From Nitrospirota bacterium (lineage in GTDB: Bacteria > Nitrospirota > Nitrospiria > Nitrospirales > Nitrospiraceae): 64,000 nt of DNA. The notes under the pieces were generated by a model. That model saw nothing but the letters and a program-made list of their open reading frames with translations, did not search any database and had not been told where the DNA came from. Below are positions 9,739-18,591 of this stretch, piece after piece. The stretch lies in contig JAUSMA010000015.1 of the NCBI GenBank assembly GCA_030645475.1, positions 124,001-188,000 on the forward strand. Direction: 5' to 3'. Both the position numbers and the translations under genes were made by a program. Numbering within the stretch: the stretch's first letter is position 1; every line of letters begins with the position of its first letter.

Positions 9739-10140
9739 TCATTCCGATCTGATGGACCGCCAGCTCATAGCCCCAATGACCGCACCAATGGTATCGGCCA
9801 GCCAATCCTGCCAACTGGACTCGCGAAGAGGGACGAAGGCTTGATGCACTTCATCCGTGATGCCGTAAACCGAAGCCGTCAGGATCGCGAGCACGACTGC
9901 CTGCCGGGCGATAGCCGGCCCTGCTGCCCAGCGAAATGCCCGGTAACAGAGCACGGCCAAGAGGCCATACTCCACCGCGTGCAAGACCTTGTCGCTCACC
10001 TCTTTGAACAAGAACGATGGTAGGTCATCTTCCGGATGCGACTGGGCCGACAGAAAAAAAATCAATCCGGCATACAGGGCCACCGGCAACCAATACCAAA
10101 GAACCTGAGTCGTCGTATCTTGCCTAGCCACGTCACACAT
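9739..10140 (-). CDS. VanZ family membrane protein
   Basis: A 133-residue protein with about four hydrophobic segments (roughly residues 13-30, 50-66, 80-98 and 110-127). The VanZ-like signatures are FLSAQSHP after the first segment, SDKVLHAVEYGLLA in the second and TDEVHQAFVP in the third. VanZ family members are inner-membrane proteins; low-level teicoplanin resistance is known for the founding member, but most have no proven job. It lies 135 bases upstream of the amgK-like gene on the same strand and may share its cell-envelope context. Confidence 0.88.
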   Translation of the reverse strand: MCDVARQDTTTQVLWYWLPVALYAGLIFFLSAQSHPEDDLPSFLFKEVSDKVLHAVEYGLLAVLCYRAFRWAAGPAIARQAVVLAILTASVYGITDEVHQAFVPLRESSWQDWLADTIGAVIGAMSWRSIRSE

Positions 10141-10272
10141 TAATTTCCTCTCGCTCCGTCCCCTACCCTATGAGATACTTATAACGAACAGGTTGCGGAA
10201 AGACTATATCGATAGCCATGCAAAAACTTCCACGACCCTTTTGTGTAATGTAACCAACAGAACCCTACTCCT

Positions 10273-10399
10273 GCAGGAGGCTCAAACAGTTCGTCCAGCA
10301 AGGCCGCAGGCGAGTCGAAACCGGAGGCGTACCCTTGGGGGTACGTTGAGGATCTCGATGAGCCGGGAACGAAGCTGGCGGACTGTTTCAGCCTCCTGC
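10273..10399 (+). repeat. MITE-like inverted-repeat element, copy 2
   Basis: Same orientation as copy 1, with ends gcaggaggctcaaa and tttcagcctcctgc. The inner palindrome is cgtaccc/gggtacg around 10328-10345. It ends 15 bases before the ATG of the GH57 gene, so it occupies the place of that gene's promoter-proximal leader, and no clear Shine-Dalgarno sequence remains. Confidence 0.85.
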
Positions 10400-10414
10400 T
10401 ACTAGCATTCAACC

Positions 10415-12616
10415 ATGAAAACCGCCCACATCTGTTTTCTCTGGCACATGCATCAGCCCTATTACACGGACCCGGTCGCGGGGTCTGCCAGCATGCCCTG
10501 GGTGCGGCTCCATGCCACCAAGGCCTACTACGACATGGCCTATGTACTGGAGAAGTTCCCCTCGATCAAATCCACGTTCAACTTTACCCCCTCGCTCCTG
10601 CGGCAACTGCAAGAAGTCGGATCAGGAGCCGTACGCGACCTCTTTCTCGAACATGCGCAGCGCCCGGCGGCGGATCTTCGTCCGGAAGAAAAAGCCTTTC
10701 TCATCCGCCATTTCTTCTCCGCCAATTGGGCCACGATGGTGCGCCCCCACCCGCGTTACCATGAATTGCTCGTGAAGCGCGGAACGGACGTCTCAGGCCG
10801 CGAACTGGAGCGGGTGGCGCGGCAGTTTTCCACGCAGGATCTGCTGGACTTGCAGACCTGGCACAACCTCGCCTGGTTCGGCTACGGCACCGTCAGTCGC
10901 TATCCACGCCTGGCAGCCCTGCGTGCGAAAAACCGGGGCTTTACGGAAGAGGACAAACAGGAGGTCTTGGCCCTCCAGCTCGTCGCAGTCCGGGAGATCG
11001 TGCCGCTCTATCGACGACTGCTGGAGCGTGAACAAATCGAGCTCACGACGACGCCGTTCTTTCATCCGATCCTGCCGCTCGTCATCGATACCGACTTTAC
11101 TAGACGCGCCAGACCGGACCTTCCGCTCCCCTCACGATTCCATGCGCCGGAAGATGCCGAGACGCAGCTACGGCGTGCCGTCGAGTTTCATGCCGCCACA
11201 TTCGGCCGAGCCCCGGTAGGCCTCTGGCCGTCGGAGGGCTCCGTCTGTCCGGAACTGATTCCCATGCTGCCGAAGGTCGGGCTGCGCTGGCTCGCGACCG
11301 ACGAAGGCATCCTCGCGCGTTCGCTCAACGCGGCCCAGCAACCCTGGGAACGCCACCGGGATCTCTATCAGCCCTACCAGGTCGGGCCGGACGGCCAGGA
11401 CGTCACGATGCTGTTTCGGGATCGGGAGATCTCCGACGCGCTTGGATTCGTCTACCACAAAACCACGCCTGAGATGGCGGCCGAGGATGTCCTGCGCCGG
11501 CTGCGCCAGATCATTCACGATGCGCCACAGGAACAGGTCACCATCGGGATCGTGCTCGACGGAGAAAACCCCTGGGAGCATTACCACGAGGGAGGCGAGC
11601 AGTTTCTGTCTCTCCTCTATAAGGCTTGCTCGACCGGCGCGCTCGATGGCCACGAGCTCCGCACCACCACCGCCACGATTTCCGACGCGCTCGATGCCGC
11701 GCCGGCCACCCGGCGGGTCAGCCACCTCCATTCAGGTTCCTGGATCAATCAGGACTATAAGATCTGGATCGGCCATCAGGAAGACAATCGGGGATGGGAT
11801 CTGGTGAGCCACACGCGATCCCGCCTCGCCGAGATTTCTGCGACCCTCCCCGCGGATCGGGCCCAGGCCGCCTGGGATGAGCTCTATGCCGCCGAAGGCA
11901 GCGATTGGTTCTGGTGGTATGGGGACGATTTCGATTGCGGCTACAACGAGGAGTTCGACCGGCTCTTTCGCACCCACCTTCGCAACGTCTGGACGATCGC
12001 AGGACTGACGCCGCCGGATCTCTTGAATCAAGCGATCTGTAGTCCACGCGGTATGCCGGATACAGATCTGGTGACTGCGCCGCTTGCGTTGCTGAACCCC
12101 TCCATCGATGGGCGCGTAACCGACTTTTTCGAGTGGCGCGGAGCAGGGAAGATCACGACGCAGCCGCCGCTCGGTGCGATGTGGAAAGCCGAAGGCGTAC
12201 TGACCGATATCCAGTTTGGCTGGAGTCTGGACCACCTCTATCTCCGGCTCGATCCGGACGAGCAGTCGCAGCCTCGGCAGGCAGGACTCACGGTCGAGCT
12301 GCAGCTGCACACACCCGAGCACCTCTATCGGCTGTCCTGTGCACTCGCGCCCTCAGCCACAGACCAATTTATCCTCTCGCAAAAATTGGCCAGTGGGTCG
12401 TGGCAGGAGATCGGCCCCTACTCATCGATCTGTCATCGGCAGATTCTCGAACTGGCTGTGCCGTTCAAGGACTTACAGCTCACGCCCGGGCAGGAACTCC
12501 GCATGACCATTCTGATCCTGGAACATCGCTTGGAAGTGGCACGTTACCCGCAGTACAAGCCCGCGATCTTTCTCGTGCCAGGCCCGGAGTTTGAAGCGAA
12601 TCTGTGGCGCGTATGA
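10415..12616 (+). CDS. Glycoside hydrolase family 57 (alpha-amylase/glucanotransferase type)
   Basis: A 733-residue protein whose N-terminal ~420 residues carry GH57 conserved regions. These are the HMHQPY motif at residues 11-16, GLWPSEGSV near residue 269 (with the likely nucleophile Glu) and VLDGENPWEHY near 381 (with the acid/base Asp). The C-terminal ~300 residues, after a helical region, look like a beta-rich accessory domain ending EANLWRV. There is no signal peptide, so it should act on alpha-glucans such as glycogen in the cytosol. GalT follows 96 bases downstream. Exact activity (amylase, branching or transferase) cannot be assigned. Confidence 0.88.
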   Translation: MKTAHICFLWHMHQPYYTDPVAGSASMPWVRLHATKAYYDMAYVLEKFPSIKSTFNFTPSLLRQLQEVGSGAVRDLFLEHAQRPAADLRPEEKAFLIRHFFSANWATMVRPHPRYHELLVKRGTDVSGRELERVARQFSTQDLLDLQTWHNLAWFGYGTVSRYPRLAALRAKNRGFTEEDKQEVLALQLVAVREIVPLYRRLLEREQIELTTTPFFHPILPLVIDTDFTRRARPDLPLPSRFHAPEDAETQLRRAVEFHAATFGRAPVGLWPSEGSVCPELIPMLPKVGLRWLATDEGILARSLNAAQQPWERHRDLYQPYQVGPDGQDVTMLFRDREISDALGFVYHKTTPEMAAEDVLRRLRQIIHDAPQEQVTIGIVLDGENPWEHYHEGGEQFLSLLYKACSTGALDGHELRTTTATISDALDAAPATRRVSHLHSGSWINQDYKIWIGHQEDNRGWDLVSHTRSRLAEISATLPADRAQAAWDELYAAEGSDWFWWYGDDFDCGYNEEFDRLFRTHLRNVWTIAGLTPPDLLNQAICSPRGMPDTDLVTAPLALLNPSIDGRVTDFFEWRGAGKITTQPPLGAMWKAEGVLTDIQFGWSLDHLYLRLDPDEQSQPRQAGLTVELQLHTPEHLYRLSCALAPSATDQFILSQKLASGSWQEIGPYSSICHRQILELAVPFKDLQLTPGQELRMTILILEHRLEVARYPQYKPAIFLVPGPEFEANLWRV

Positions 12617-12621
12617 AACTT

Positions 12622-12700
12622 TGGCGAGAGGCCAGAGGCTCGAGGCGAGAGGGAAGAGAAGACTTAACCGCTGGCCTCTAGCCCCTTGCCCCTAACCTGT
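12622..12700. repeat. Scrambled hairpin repeat between GH57 and galT
   Basis: A purine arm (gcgagaggccagaggc, tcgaggcgagaggg) at 12624-12653 and a pyrimidine arm (ctggcctctagccccttgcc) at 12671-12690 flank a short loop. The galT ribosome binding site follows directly. Confidence 0.5.
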
Positions 12701-12712
12701 CTGGAGGAAAAG

Positions 12713-13717
12713 ATGCCTGATTTACGACGTGATCCGATTGTCGGCCGGTGGGTGATTATTTCAACGGAACGGAATGCCCGGCCACACGACTTCGTTCCCG
12801 TGCATGCCGCACGGCCATTGGCGGCGTCTCTCTGCCCCTTTTGTCCAGGCCAAGAACGATTGACGCCGAAAGAAATCATGGCCTATCGTCCGCAACCGCT
12901 GGAGCCCAACGGCCCGAACTGGACCGTGCGCGTCGTGCCGAACAAGTTCCCCGCGCTCCAAGTCGAAGGCGGCCTCGACCGCGAAGGCCTCGGCCTCTAT
13001 GACCGGATGAACGGGATCGGCGCCCATGAAGTGATCATCGAAACCCCAAGCCACACCGATAGCCTAGCCGACATGCCGACGAAGCGAATCGAGGATGTCC
13101 TATGGGCCTATCGCGATCGCATGATCGACCTGAAGAAAGACCTGCGGTTCCGCTACATCCTGATTTTCAAAAACCAGGGTGCGTCAGCCGGCGCCACACT
13201 CGAACACAGCCACTCACAACTCATTGCCCTGCCGATTATCCCCACCAGCGTCCAGGAAGAACTCGATGGTTGTCGGGCGCACTACGAACAGAAAGAGCGC
13301 TGCATCTATTGCGACATTCTCCGACAGGATCTCGCAGATGGCGATCGCATCGTGGCGGAGAATCCGGAGTTCGTCTGCGTCACGCCATTTGCGCCACGCT
13401 TTCCCTTCGAAATGTGGATTCTCCCCAAGCGCCATGCCGGCTACTTCGAGGAAAGCCAAAAGACCCAATTCGAGTTTCTCGCGCCGATTCTCTCCGAAAC
13501 ACTCCGACGCATGAACAAGGTGCTGGCCAACCCCTCCTACAACTTCATCTTGCATAGCTCCCCCCTCCACGAGAAGACCGGGGACTTCTACCATTGGCAT
13601 ATCGAAATCATTCCCAAGCTGACCCAGGTGGCCGGCTTCGAATGGGGCACGGGATTCTATATCAATCCTGTGGCACCGGAAGAATCGGCGAAATTTCTGC
13701 GCGAAGCAGCGATCTAA
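12713..13717 (+). CDS. galT: Galactose-1-phosphate uridylyltransferase
   Basis: A 334-residue HIT-superfamily nucleotidyltransferase. It opens MPDLRRDPIVGRWVII, as GalT proteins do. CPFCPGQE near residue 43 is one zinc-binding pair, EHSHSQLIALP near residue 165 holds the active-site histidine environment, and CIYCDI and HWHIEIIPK follow. The start at 12713 has a strong GGAGG ten bases upstream, which beats the upstream in-frame start at 12686. GalT exchanges UMP between UDP-glucose and galactose-1-phosphate in the Leloir pathway. Related bacterial enzymes act on ADP-sugars, which would fit the neighbouring alpha-glucan gene. Confidence 0.9.
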   Translation: MPDLRRDPIVGRWVIISTERNARPHDFVPVHAARPLAASLCPFCPGQERLTPKEIMAYRPQPLEPNGPNWTVRVVPNKFPALQVEGGLDREGLGLYDRMNGIGAHEVIIETPSHTDSLADMPTKRIEDVLWAYRDRMIDLKKDLRFRYILIFKNQGASAGATLEHSHSQLIALPIIPTSVQEELDGCRAHYEQKERCIYCDILRQDLADGDRIVAENPEFVCVTPFAPRFPFEMWILPKRHAGYFEESQKTQFEFLAPILSETLRRMNKVLANPSYNFILHSSPLHEKTGDFYHWHIEIIPKLTQVAGFEWGTGFYINPVAPEESAKFLREAAI

Positions 13718-13797
13718 ACGACCGTCAGACGTGAAACGTGAGACGTCAAACGACATGACGGATGTCCGCACGTGTACCACAACAGAAAAACCCTCCC

Positions 13798-13925
13798 GCA
13801 GGATGCTCAAAAAGGCCGTTCAGCAAGGCCGCAAGCTCATCGAAATCCTCAACGTACCCCCGAGGGGTACGTTGAGGATTTCGATGAGCCGAGAACGATG
13901 CTGGCGGCATGTTTCAGCATCCTGC
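13798..13925 (+). repeat. MITE-like inverted-repeat element, copy 3, with perfect inner palindrome
   Basis: The ends are gcaggatgctcaaaaa and tttcagcatcctgc. Unlike copies 1 and 2, the core is a perfect 26-base inverted repeat (13835-13860 and 13864-13889) around the three-base loop cga. This copy sits between galT and the TtuB-like gene. Confidence 0.85.
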
Positions 13926-13974
13926 CAGACTTCGCCCCTTGCCTCGTGCCTATCGCCCAGCCTATGATGCCCCC

Positions 13975-14214
13975 ATGCAAGTCCAACTCAGCCATCCAGC
14001 AAGAACAGTCGAAGTCAAAGGCCCCAAGAAGGTCAAAGATCTCTTGAGAGAGTTGAACCTCGTCGTCGAAGCACATCTGGTCATCAAGGGCGACGACCTC
14101 GTCACCGAAGATGAGATGCTGTACGACGCCGATCAGGTTGAAATTCGACCGGTCATTTCCGGTGGCTCTCCACATTTCACCCCGCATGGTTCACGCCTCA
14201 CGAGCCAAGAATGA
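13975..14214 (+). CDS. ttuB: Ubiquitin-like sulfur carrier protein (ThiS/MoaD/TtuB family)
   Basis: A 79-residue beta-grasp protein starting MQVQLSHPARTVEV, with the family pattern VKDLLRELNLVVEAHLVIKG and D-QVEIRPVISGG. The Gly-Gly that would be adenylated and thiocarboxylated is followed by about 15 extra residues (SPHFTPHGSRLTSQE) instead of ending the chain. Its stop codon overlaps the next start as ATGA (14211-14214), so it is translationally coupled to the TtuA-like gene. This indicates it supplies sulfur for tRNA thiolation. The symbol rests on that pairing. ATG 13975 was preferred over upstream codons that lie inside repeat DNA. Confidence 0.78.
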   Translation: MQVQLSHPARTVEVKGPKKVKDLLRELNLVVEAHLVIKGDDLVTEDEMLYDADQVEIRPVISGGSPHFTPHGSRLTSQE

Positions 14215-15149
14215 ATTGCACAAAATGTAAAACCAAAGCGGTCATCGGTCTCCCCCGCCACAATGCGGCCTTCTGCAAAGGCTGTTTCAACGGCTTCGTG
14301 CACGATCAAGTGGCGCGGGCGATCAAGTCGGAATGGATGTTTGGGAAAGAAGAGCGGATTCTCGTCGCCGTGTCAGGCGGCAAAGACAGCCTGGCGCTCT
14401 GGGACATTCTCCTCAAGCTGGGCTATCGCGCCGACGCGCTCTATGTCAACCTCGGCATCGGAGCCTATTCCGAACAATCCCATGCCAAGGTGACGAAGTT
14501 CGCTGAGGCGGTCGCCGCCTCCCATGGAGCCAAGCTGCACCTCCACACAGTCGAACAGGAGGCAGGCGCAGGGATCAAGGAACTGGCCATGCTCATCCAT
14601 CGCCCGACCTGTTCTACATGTGGGACCATCAAACGGTACCAGTTCAATCGCGTGGCGATCGAACAGGAATACGATGTCATGGCTACGGGCCATAATCTCG
14701 ACGACGAAGCGGCCAGACTCCTGGGTAACGTGCTGCATTGGCAGGAAGAATACCTCGATAAGCAGGGCCCCTCATTGCCGGCCTCGGTGGCAGGCTTTGC
14801 CAAGAAGGTGAAACCCCTCTACCGGCTCTCTGAGCGGGAACTCGCAGCCTATGCGGTCTTGAACCGGATCGACTACATCGTCGAAGAATGCCCCATGGCC
14901 AAAGGTTCCAAGACGCTCCAGTACAAGGAGGTCTTGAACCGTCTGGAGACCGAATCGCCCGGCACGAAGCAGACGTTCTATTGGGGATTTCTTGAGAAGC
15001 AAAAGAAGAAGCAGCCCACTGCGACGACCATGACAGAGAAAGACCGGGCCGTCCTCCACCCCTGCACCTCATGCAGCCAGCCCACCACCGCCGAGATCTG
15101 CTCGTATTGCAAGATGATGGCGCGGGCCAAAGTCCTCCCTATTTCATGA
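14211..15149 (+). CDS. ttuA: tRNA 2-thiolation enzyme, TtuA-like
   Basis: A 312-residue TtuA/TtcA/Ctu1-type protein. The N-terminal zinc finger is CTKCKTKA with AFCKGCF. The ATP-binding PP-loop is AVSGGKDSLAL near residue 53. PTCSTCGTIKR near residue 130 provides cluster-binding cysteines, and the C-terminal zinc finger is CTSCSQP with ICSYCK. Two zinc fingers around a PP-loop domain are typical of TtuA, which in Thermus makes 2-thioribothymidine at position 54 of tRNA with TtuB as sulfur donor. The overlapping upstream sulfur-carrier gene supports that role. The stop overlaps the pagL start as ATGA. Confidence 0.85.
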   Translation: MNCTKCKTKAVIGLPRHNAAFCKGCFNGFVHDQVARAIKSEWMFGKEERILVAVSGGKDSLALWDILLKLGYRADALYVNLGIGAYSEQSHAKVTKFAEAVAASHGAKLHLHTVEQEAGAGIKELAMLIHRPTCSTCGTIKRYQFNRVAIEQEYDVMATGHNLDDEAARLLGNVLHWQEEYLDKQGPSLPASVAGFAKKVKPLYRLSERELAAYAVLNRIDYIVEECPMAKGSKTLQYKEVLNRLETESPGTKQTFYWGFLEKQKKKQPTATTMTEKDRAVLHPCTSCSQPTTAEICSYCKMMARAKVLPIS

Positions 15150-15766
15150 GGGTTCGATCCCGCTGTCTCCTCGCCATACGGGCCGGTGTGCTGGCAGCCG
15201 TTGTTTGCGTATCCCCTCTTCTCGCTCGCGCTGATGAACCAAGCGCTCCTCCCGCCATCGGCACACAAGCGGTGGGGCTTGCGGCCGGCCCTTTCTTTCC
15301 CATTCGCCTACTGCCTGGCCAATCTTCCAAACTCTTCGGTGGCGCGGCGATACCATCCTGGGCCATGACGCTCACCGATCCAGTTGGCTCAAGCTGGTAT
15401 CGAGGCCAGATCGCGTTAGGCGCCGAGCTGCTGGGGTTCCGGACATCCGAACCGAAGACGGCCTCTGGAGTCGGAGTGACGCCAAAACTGGAATACCGCC
15501 TCACCGGCTTCGGTCGGCTACGCCCGTACATCGAAGGCGGCGGCGGGCCGTTATGGACTGACCTGGGGGGCCGGGTCCCGGAGCAACCGGGACAGTTCAA
15601 CTTCGTGGTCTGGGGTGGGGCCGGATGTGCGTGGCTTCTCACGCCCCAATGGGCCCTGAACGCAGGCTATCGATTCGTCCACATCTCCAATGCCGGCACA
15701 CGCACACCAAATTCCGGCCTCAACTTCGGACTCCCTCTTGTTGGGATTTCCTATTCCTTCTCTTGA
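15146..15766 (+). CDS. pagL: Lipid A 3-O-deacylase (PagL-type)
   Basis: A 206-residue outer-membrane beta-barrel. Residues 1-30 form a signal peptide (hydrophobic core LAIRAGVLAAVVCVSPLLA, cut after ARA). Near the C-terminus, YRFVHISNAGT holds the His-Ser pair of PagL and the chain ends ISYSFS, an aromatic outer-membrane C-terminus. PagL removes the 3-linked acyl chain of lipid A from the outer leaflet. The ATG at 15146 overlaps the ttuA stop; the longer frame starting at 15071 lies inside ttuA and lacks a signal peptide at the start. Confidence 0.85.
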   Translation: MRVRSRCLLAIRAGVLAAVVCVSPLLARADEPSAPPAIGTQAVGLAAGPFFPIRLLPGQSSKLFGGAAIPSWAMTLTDPVGSSWYRGQIALGAELLGFRTSEPKTASGVGVTPKLEYRLTGFGRLRPYIEGGGGPLWTDLGGRVPEQPGQFNFVVWGGAGCAWLLTPQWALNAGYRFVHISNAGTRTPNSGLNFGLPLVGISYSFS

Positions 15767-15858
15767 TCATGTGCTCGGCTCTTGCAAAGATCCGACCGAC
15801 CCCGTAAGCTGCTTTCTCGATAGTTGACCTGCGCTGAAACAACCTTATTTCCTCTCCC

Positions 15859-16887
15859 ATGGCAACCACAGAACGCGATTACTACCAGGTTCTCGGACTC
15901 CCTAAATCTGCCTCGGCAGATGACATTAAAAAAGCCTATCGCCGTCTCGCCCGTCAGGTCCATCCCGATCTCCATAGCGGGTCAAAGAAGTCCGAGATGG
16001 AGAAGAAGTTTAAAGAACTGAACGCAGCGCATGAAGTCCTGAGCGATCCGGATAAACGCAAAAAATACGATCAGCATGGCGCCAACTGGGAGCAAGCCGA
16101 GGCCTACGAGCAGGCACGCCGCCAGGCCGGAGCCCAGGAGTACGGCCAGAACCAGGCGCCCGGAGGAGAAGGTTTCTCCGACATTTTCGAAAATCTGTTC
16201 AAGGGACGAGGGCGAGGCGGCAATGGCCGCGGTTTTGCCATGCAGGGCGAAGACCTTGAGACCGAAGTGCAGCTCACGCTGGCCGAAGTCTTCACCGGCG
16301 TGACCAAACGCATGACCCTGCAAGAGCCCGTGCCCTGTACGACCTGTCGCGGAAGCGGCGCCCTTCGTGGACGAACCTGTCCGACCTGCCAGGGGCATGG
16401 CGCGACGCTGCAACCGAATACCATCGAAGTGCGCATCCCCGCCGGGGTTCAGGACGGCACGAGAGTTCGCGTGGCTGGTAAAGGACAAGCCGGCACCAAC
16501 GGCGGCAAACCGGGCGATTTGTACCTGCGCGTGACGATCGCTCCGGATCATGTCTTTCGCCGACAGGGGAGCGACATTCATGTCTCCCTCCCTGTCTTCC
16601 CTTGGGAAGCGGCCTTGGGCGCTGAAGTGATGGCCCCCACCTTGACGGAGCCGGTTCGGATGAAAGTTCCGCCTGGCAGTCGGGCCGACAGCAAGCTTCG
16701 ACTCAAGGGCAAGGGCCTCCCTGCGGCAGCAGGCGGACACGGCGATCTCTTTCTGACCATTCAGATCGTGATGCCCCCCTCCTTGACCGACGAGGAGCGC
16801 ACATTCTACGGCCAACTCGGAGCCATCGAACATCCGGATCCGCGAGCCGAGCTGCTCGCTCAGGCCCGCCGCCGATCGCACCCATGA
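15859..16887 (+). CDS. DnaJ-like co-chaperone with half zinc finger
   Basis: A 342-residue J-domain protein. Residues 1-75 are the J domain with the HPD motif (RQVHPDLH). A Gly/Phe-type linker follows ([19 protein letters not shown]). Residues ~155-180 hold just two CxxCxGxG-type motifs ([16 protein letters not shown]) where DnaJ has four. Residues ~185-330 are the substrate-binding beta domains ([29 protein letters not shown]). It should stimulate DnaK. The design lies between DnaJ and CbpA. The gene overlaps the MarC gene as ATGA at 16884-16887. Confidence 0.88.
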   Translation: MATTERDYYQVLGLPKSASADDIKKAYRRLARQVHPDLHSGSKKSEMEKKFKELNAAHEVLSDPDKRKKYDQHGANWEQAEAYEQARRQAGAQEYGQNQAPGGEGFSDIFENLFKGRGRGGNGRGFAMQGEDLETEVQLTLAEVFTGVTKRMTLQEPVPCTTCRGSGALRGRTCPTCQGHGATLQPNTIEVRIPAGVQDGTRVRVAGKGQAGTNGGKPGDLYLRVTIAPDHVFRRQGSDIHVSLPVFPWEAALGAEVMAPTLTEPVRMKVPPGSRADSKLRLKGKGLPAAAGGHGDLFLTIQIVMPPSLTDEERTFYGQLGAIEHPDPRAELLAQARRRSHP

Positions 16888-17519
16888 CGCTCACGGAATA
16901 CGCAGTCTTGTCGTTCAGCTCTCTCTTTGTCATCGTCGATCCCATCGCCACGGTCCCGGCATTTTTGGCCATGACGGCGCGCGATTCGATCGGCCACCGG
17001 CTTCATATGGCTCGCACCGCCTGCCTCGTGGCCGTCGGCATCTTGATCGGATTTACGCTCATCGGCCAGCGATTCTTTACCCTCTTGGGGATTACGCTCC
17101 CAGCCATCCAAGTGGCCGGGGCGCTCGTACTCTTATTGGTCGCCCTCGATATGTTGCGTGCACAGCGATCTCCGGTCCAAGAAACGGCGGCAGAAACAGC
17201 CGAAGGCACGACGAAAGACGACATTGCCATTACGCCGCTGGCCGTCCCGATGTTGGCCGGCCCTGCCGCAATATCGACCGTGATTCTGTTGGAGGCGCAG
17301 GCGGGCTCCTGGGCTCAACGGGGGATGTTGTTGGCTTGCGTTGTCTTGGTCGGTCTGGCAAGCTACGTGACCTTGGCCATCGGAGCTTCCAGTGCGAAGT
17401 GGATGAGTCCTATCGTCGAGAAAATTATCACGCGCTTGATGGGGCTGGTGCTGGCGGCCCTGGCGGTACAATTCCTGTTCAACGGGCTCAAAGGCGAACA
17501 GGGGTTACTGGGACAATAG
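16884..17519 (+). CDS. MarC family integral membrane protein
   Basis: A 211-residue protein with about six hydrophobic helices. The MarC/UPF0056 signatures are [17 protein letters not shown] at the N-terminus and [19 protein letters not shown] in the middle, the two halves of an internal duplication. The family sits in the inner membrane; despite the name it is not proven to give antibiotic resistance, and transport of a small solute is suspected. It overlaps the DnaJ-like gene by four bases and should be co-transcribed with it. Confidence 0.9.
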   Translation: MTLTEYAVLSFSSLFVIVDPIATVPAFLAMTARDSIGHRLHMARTACLVAVGILIGFTLIGQRFFTLLGITLPAIQVAGALVLLLVALDMLRAQRSPVQETAAETAEGTTKDDIAITPLAVPMLAGPAAISTVILLEAQAGSWAQRGMLLACVVLVGLASYVTLAIGASSAKWMSPIVEKIITRLMGLVLAALAVQFLFNGLKGEQGLLGQ

Positions 17520-17570
17520 GCAGGTGACATTTTTCATGTTTTCATATCGGTTCAACCTAAGGAGGTCTTC

Positions 17571-18191
17571 ATGACACGGAGAACAGGCACGATCGCGACA
17601 CTCGGTCTCGCATCTATTTTTGCCCTCACCGTTGGGGTGACCGGAATCTGGGCTAACGAGCCAGGCTACGGCAAGGAAGGGCATGCCGAAGGCGGGCATG
17701 GTTCGATGGGGGGACATGGTGCGGGCATGATGCATAACAGCACCGGCCACCTCATCCGTCACCTGCTCAAGCACGAGAAGGAAATCGGGTTGACGGCGGA
17801 GCAAGTGGCGAAACTCAAGGAGATGCAGCTCAACCTGGACAAGACCCGCATTAAGAGCGAGGCCGACATTCAGGTGGCGGAGCGGGAGTTGAAGGCCTTG
17901 ACCGAAGATGAAAAGTCGGATTTGGGAGCGATCGAAGCCAAGTTGAAGCAGAGCGGGGATCTGCAGGCCGGCTTACGCATGACCGCCATCAAAGCCAAGC
18001 GGGATGTGCTCGCCCTCTTAACTCCGGAACAGCGCGCCAAGGAGAAGGCCGAGCATGACAAGGTGATGCAGCAGCACAAGGGTGACAGCAAGGGTCACGG
18101 CAACCCCCATGGCGGCGCGATGAAAGAAAATCCTCACAAGAGCGGCGATGCGGCTCATCCGGCACCTCCATCGAGCATGAAAGTACAGTAG
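17571..18191 (+). CDS. Periplasmic His-rich Spy/CpxP-like protein
   Basis: A 206-residue exported protein with a signal peptide (core IATLGLASIFALTVGV, cleavage near IWA-NE). A His/Gly-rich stretch (residues ~35-55: GHAEGGHG, MGGHGAGMMH) is followed by a helical body with the LTPEQRAK signature of the Spy/CpxP/Zn-resistance-associated group, and a second His-rich tail. Such proteins act as periplasmic chaperones or metal sensors. The ATG at 17571 has an excellent AAGGAGG upstream. It starts a run with the PepSY gene and ilvD; the metal-binding role is inferred from composition. Confidence 0.72.
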   Translation: MTRRTGTIATLGLASIFALTVGVTGIWANEPGYGKEGHAEGGHGSMGGHGAGMMHNSTGHLIRHLLKHEKEIGLTAEQVAKLKEMQLNLDKTRIKSEADIQVAERELKALTEDEKSDLGAIEAKLKQSGDLQAGLRMTAIKAKRDVLALLTPEQRAKEKAEHDKVMQQHKGDSKGHGNPHGGAMKENPHKSGDAAHPAPPSSMKVQ

Positions 18192-18245
18192 TTCGATACA
18201 GGACGCGCGAGCAGTCAACCGGGCCATCCACCGAGGAGGTGCACC

Positions 18246-18584
18246 ATGAGAACGTTGGGAATTATCACAGCGGGCGTCGTGGGGTTCCTATTCGCCGTCG
18301 GCTCCAGTGCCTGGGCGGACGACAAGGAAGCGAAGGTTACGGACCTCGTGAAAGAGGCCAAAGTCACGATCGATCAAGCCATCAAGACTGCCTCCGAGAA
18401 GGTGCCTGGGACGGTCGTCGAAGCGGAGCTTGAAAAGAAACATGGCAAGACCATCTGGGAAGTCGAGGTCCTCGGCGCGGATGGAAACGTCACGGAAGTC
18501 CACATCGATGCCGCCACCGGCACCGTGATCGATACGGAAGCGAAGAAGGACGAGAAGAAAAAAGAAGGCAAGAAAGGAAAGTAG
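18246..18584 (+). CDS. Secreted PepSY-domain protein
   Basis: A 112-residue product with a signal peptide ([19 protein letters not shown]) and a single PepSY-like domain, seen in [21 protein letters not shown]-type spacing and the W-E-V-E-V strand with [12 protein letters not shown]. The C-terminal ~20 residues are almost all Lys, Glu and Asp. GAGGAGG lies just before the ATG. PepSY domains are thought to bind or inhibit periplasmic peptidases or to sense metals. It is 54 bases after the Spy-like gene and 7 bases before ilvD. Confidence 0.78.
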   Translation: MRTLGIITAGVVGFLFAVGSSAWADDKEAKVTDLVKEAKVTIDQAIKTASEKVPGTVVEAELEKKHGKTIWEVEVLGADGNVTEVHIDAATGTVIDTEAKKDEKKKEGKKGK

Positions 18585-18591
18585 TTACGCC

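Noticed and set aside
13835-13889. Rho-independent terminator for galT
   Set aside because: The perfect hairpin is the core of repeat copy 3, which has related copies at unrelated positions, and no T-run follows.
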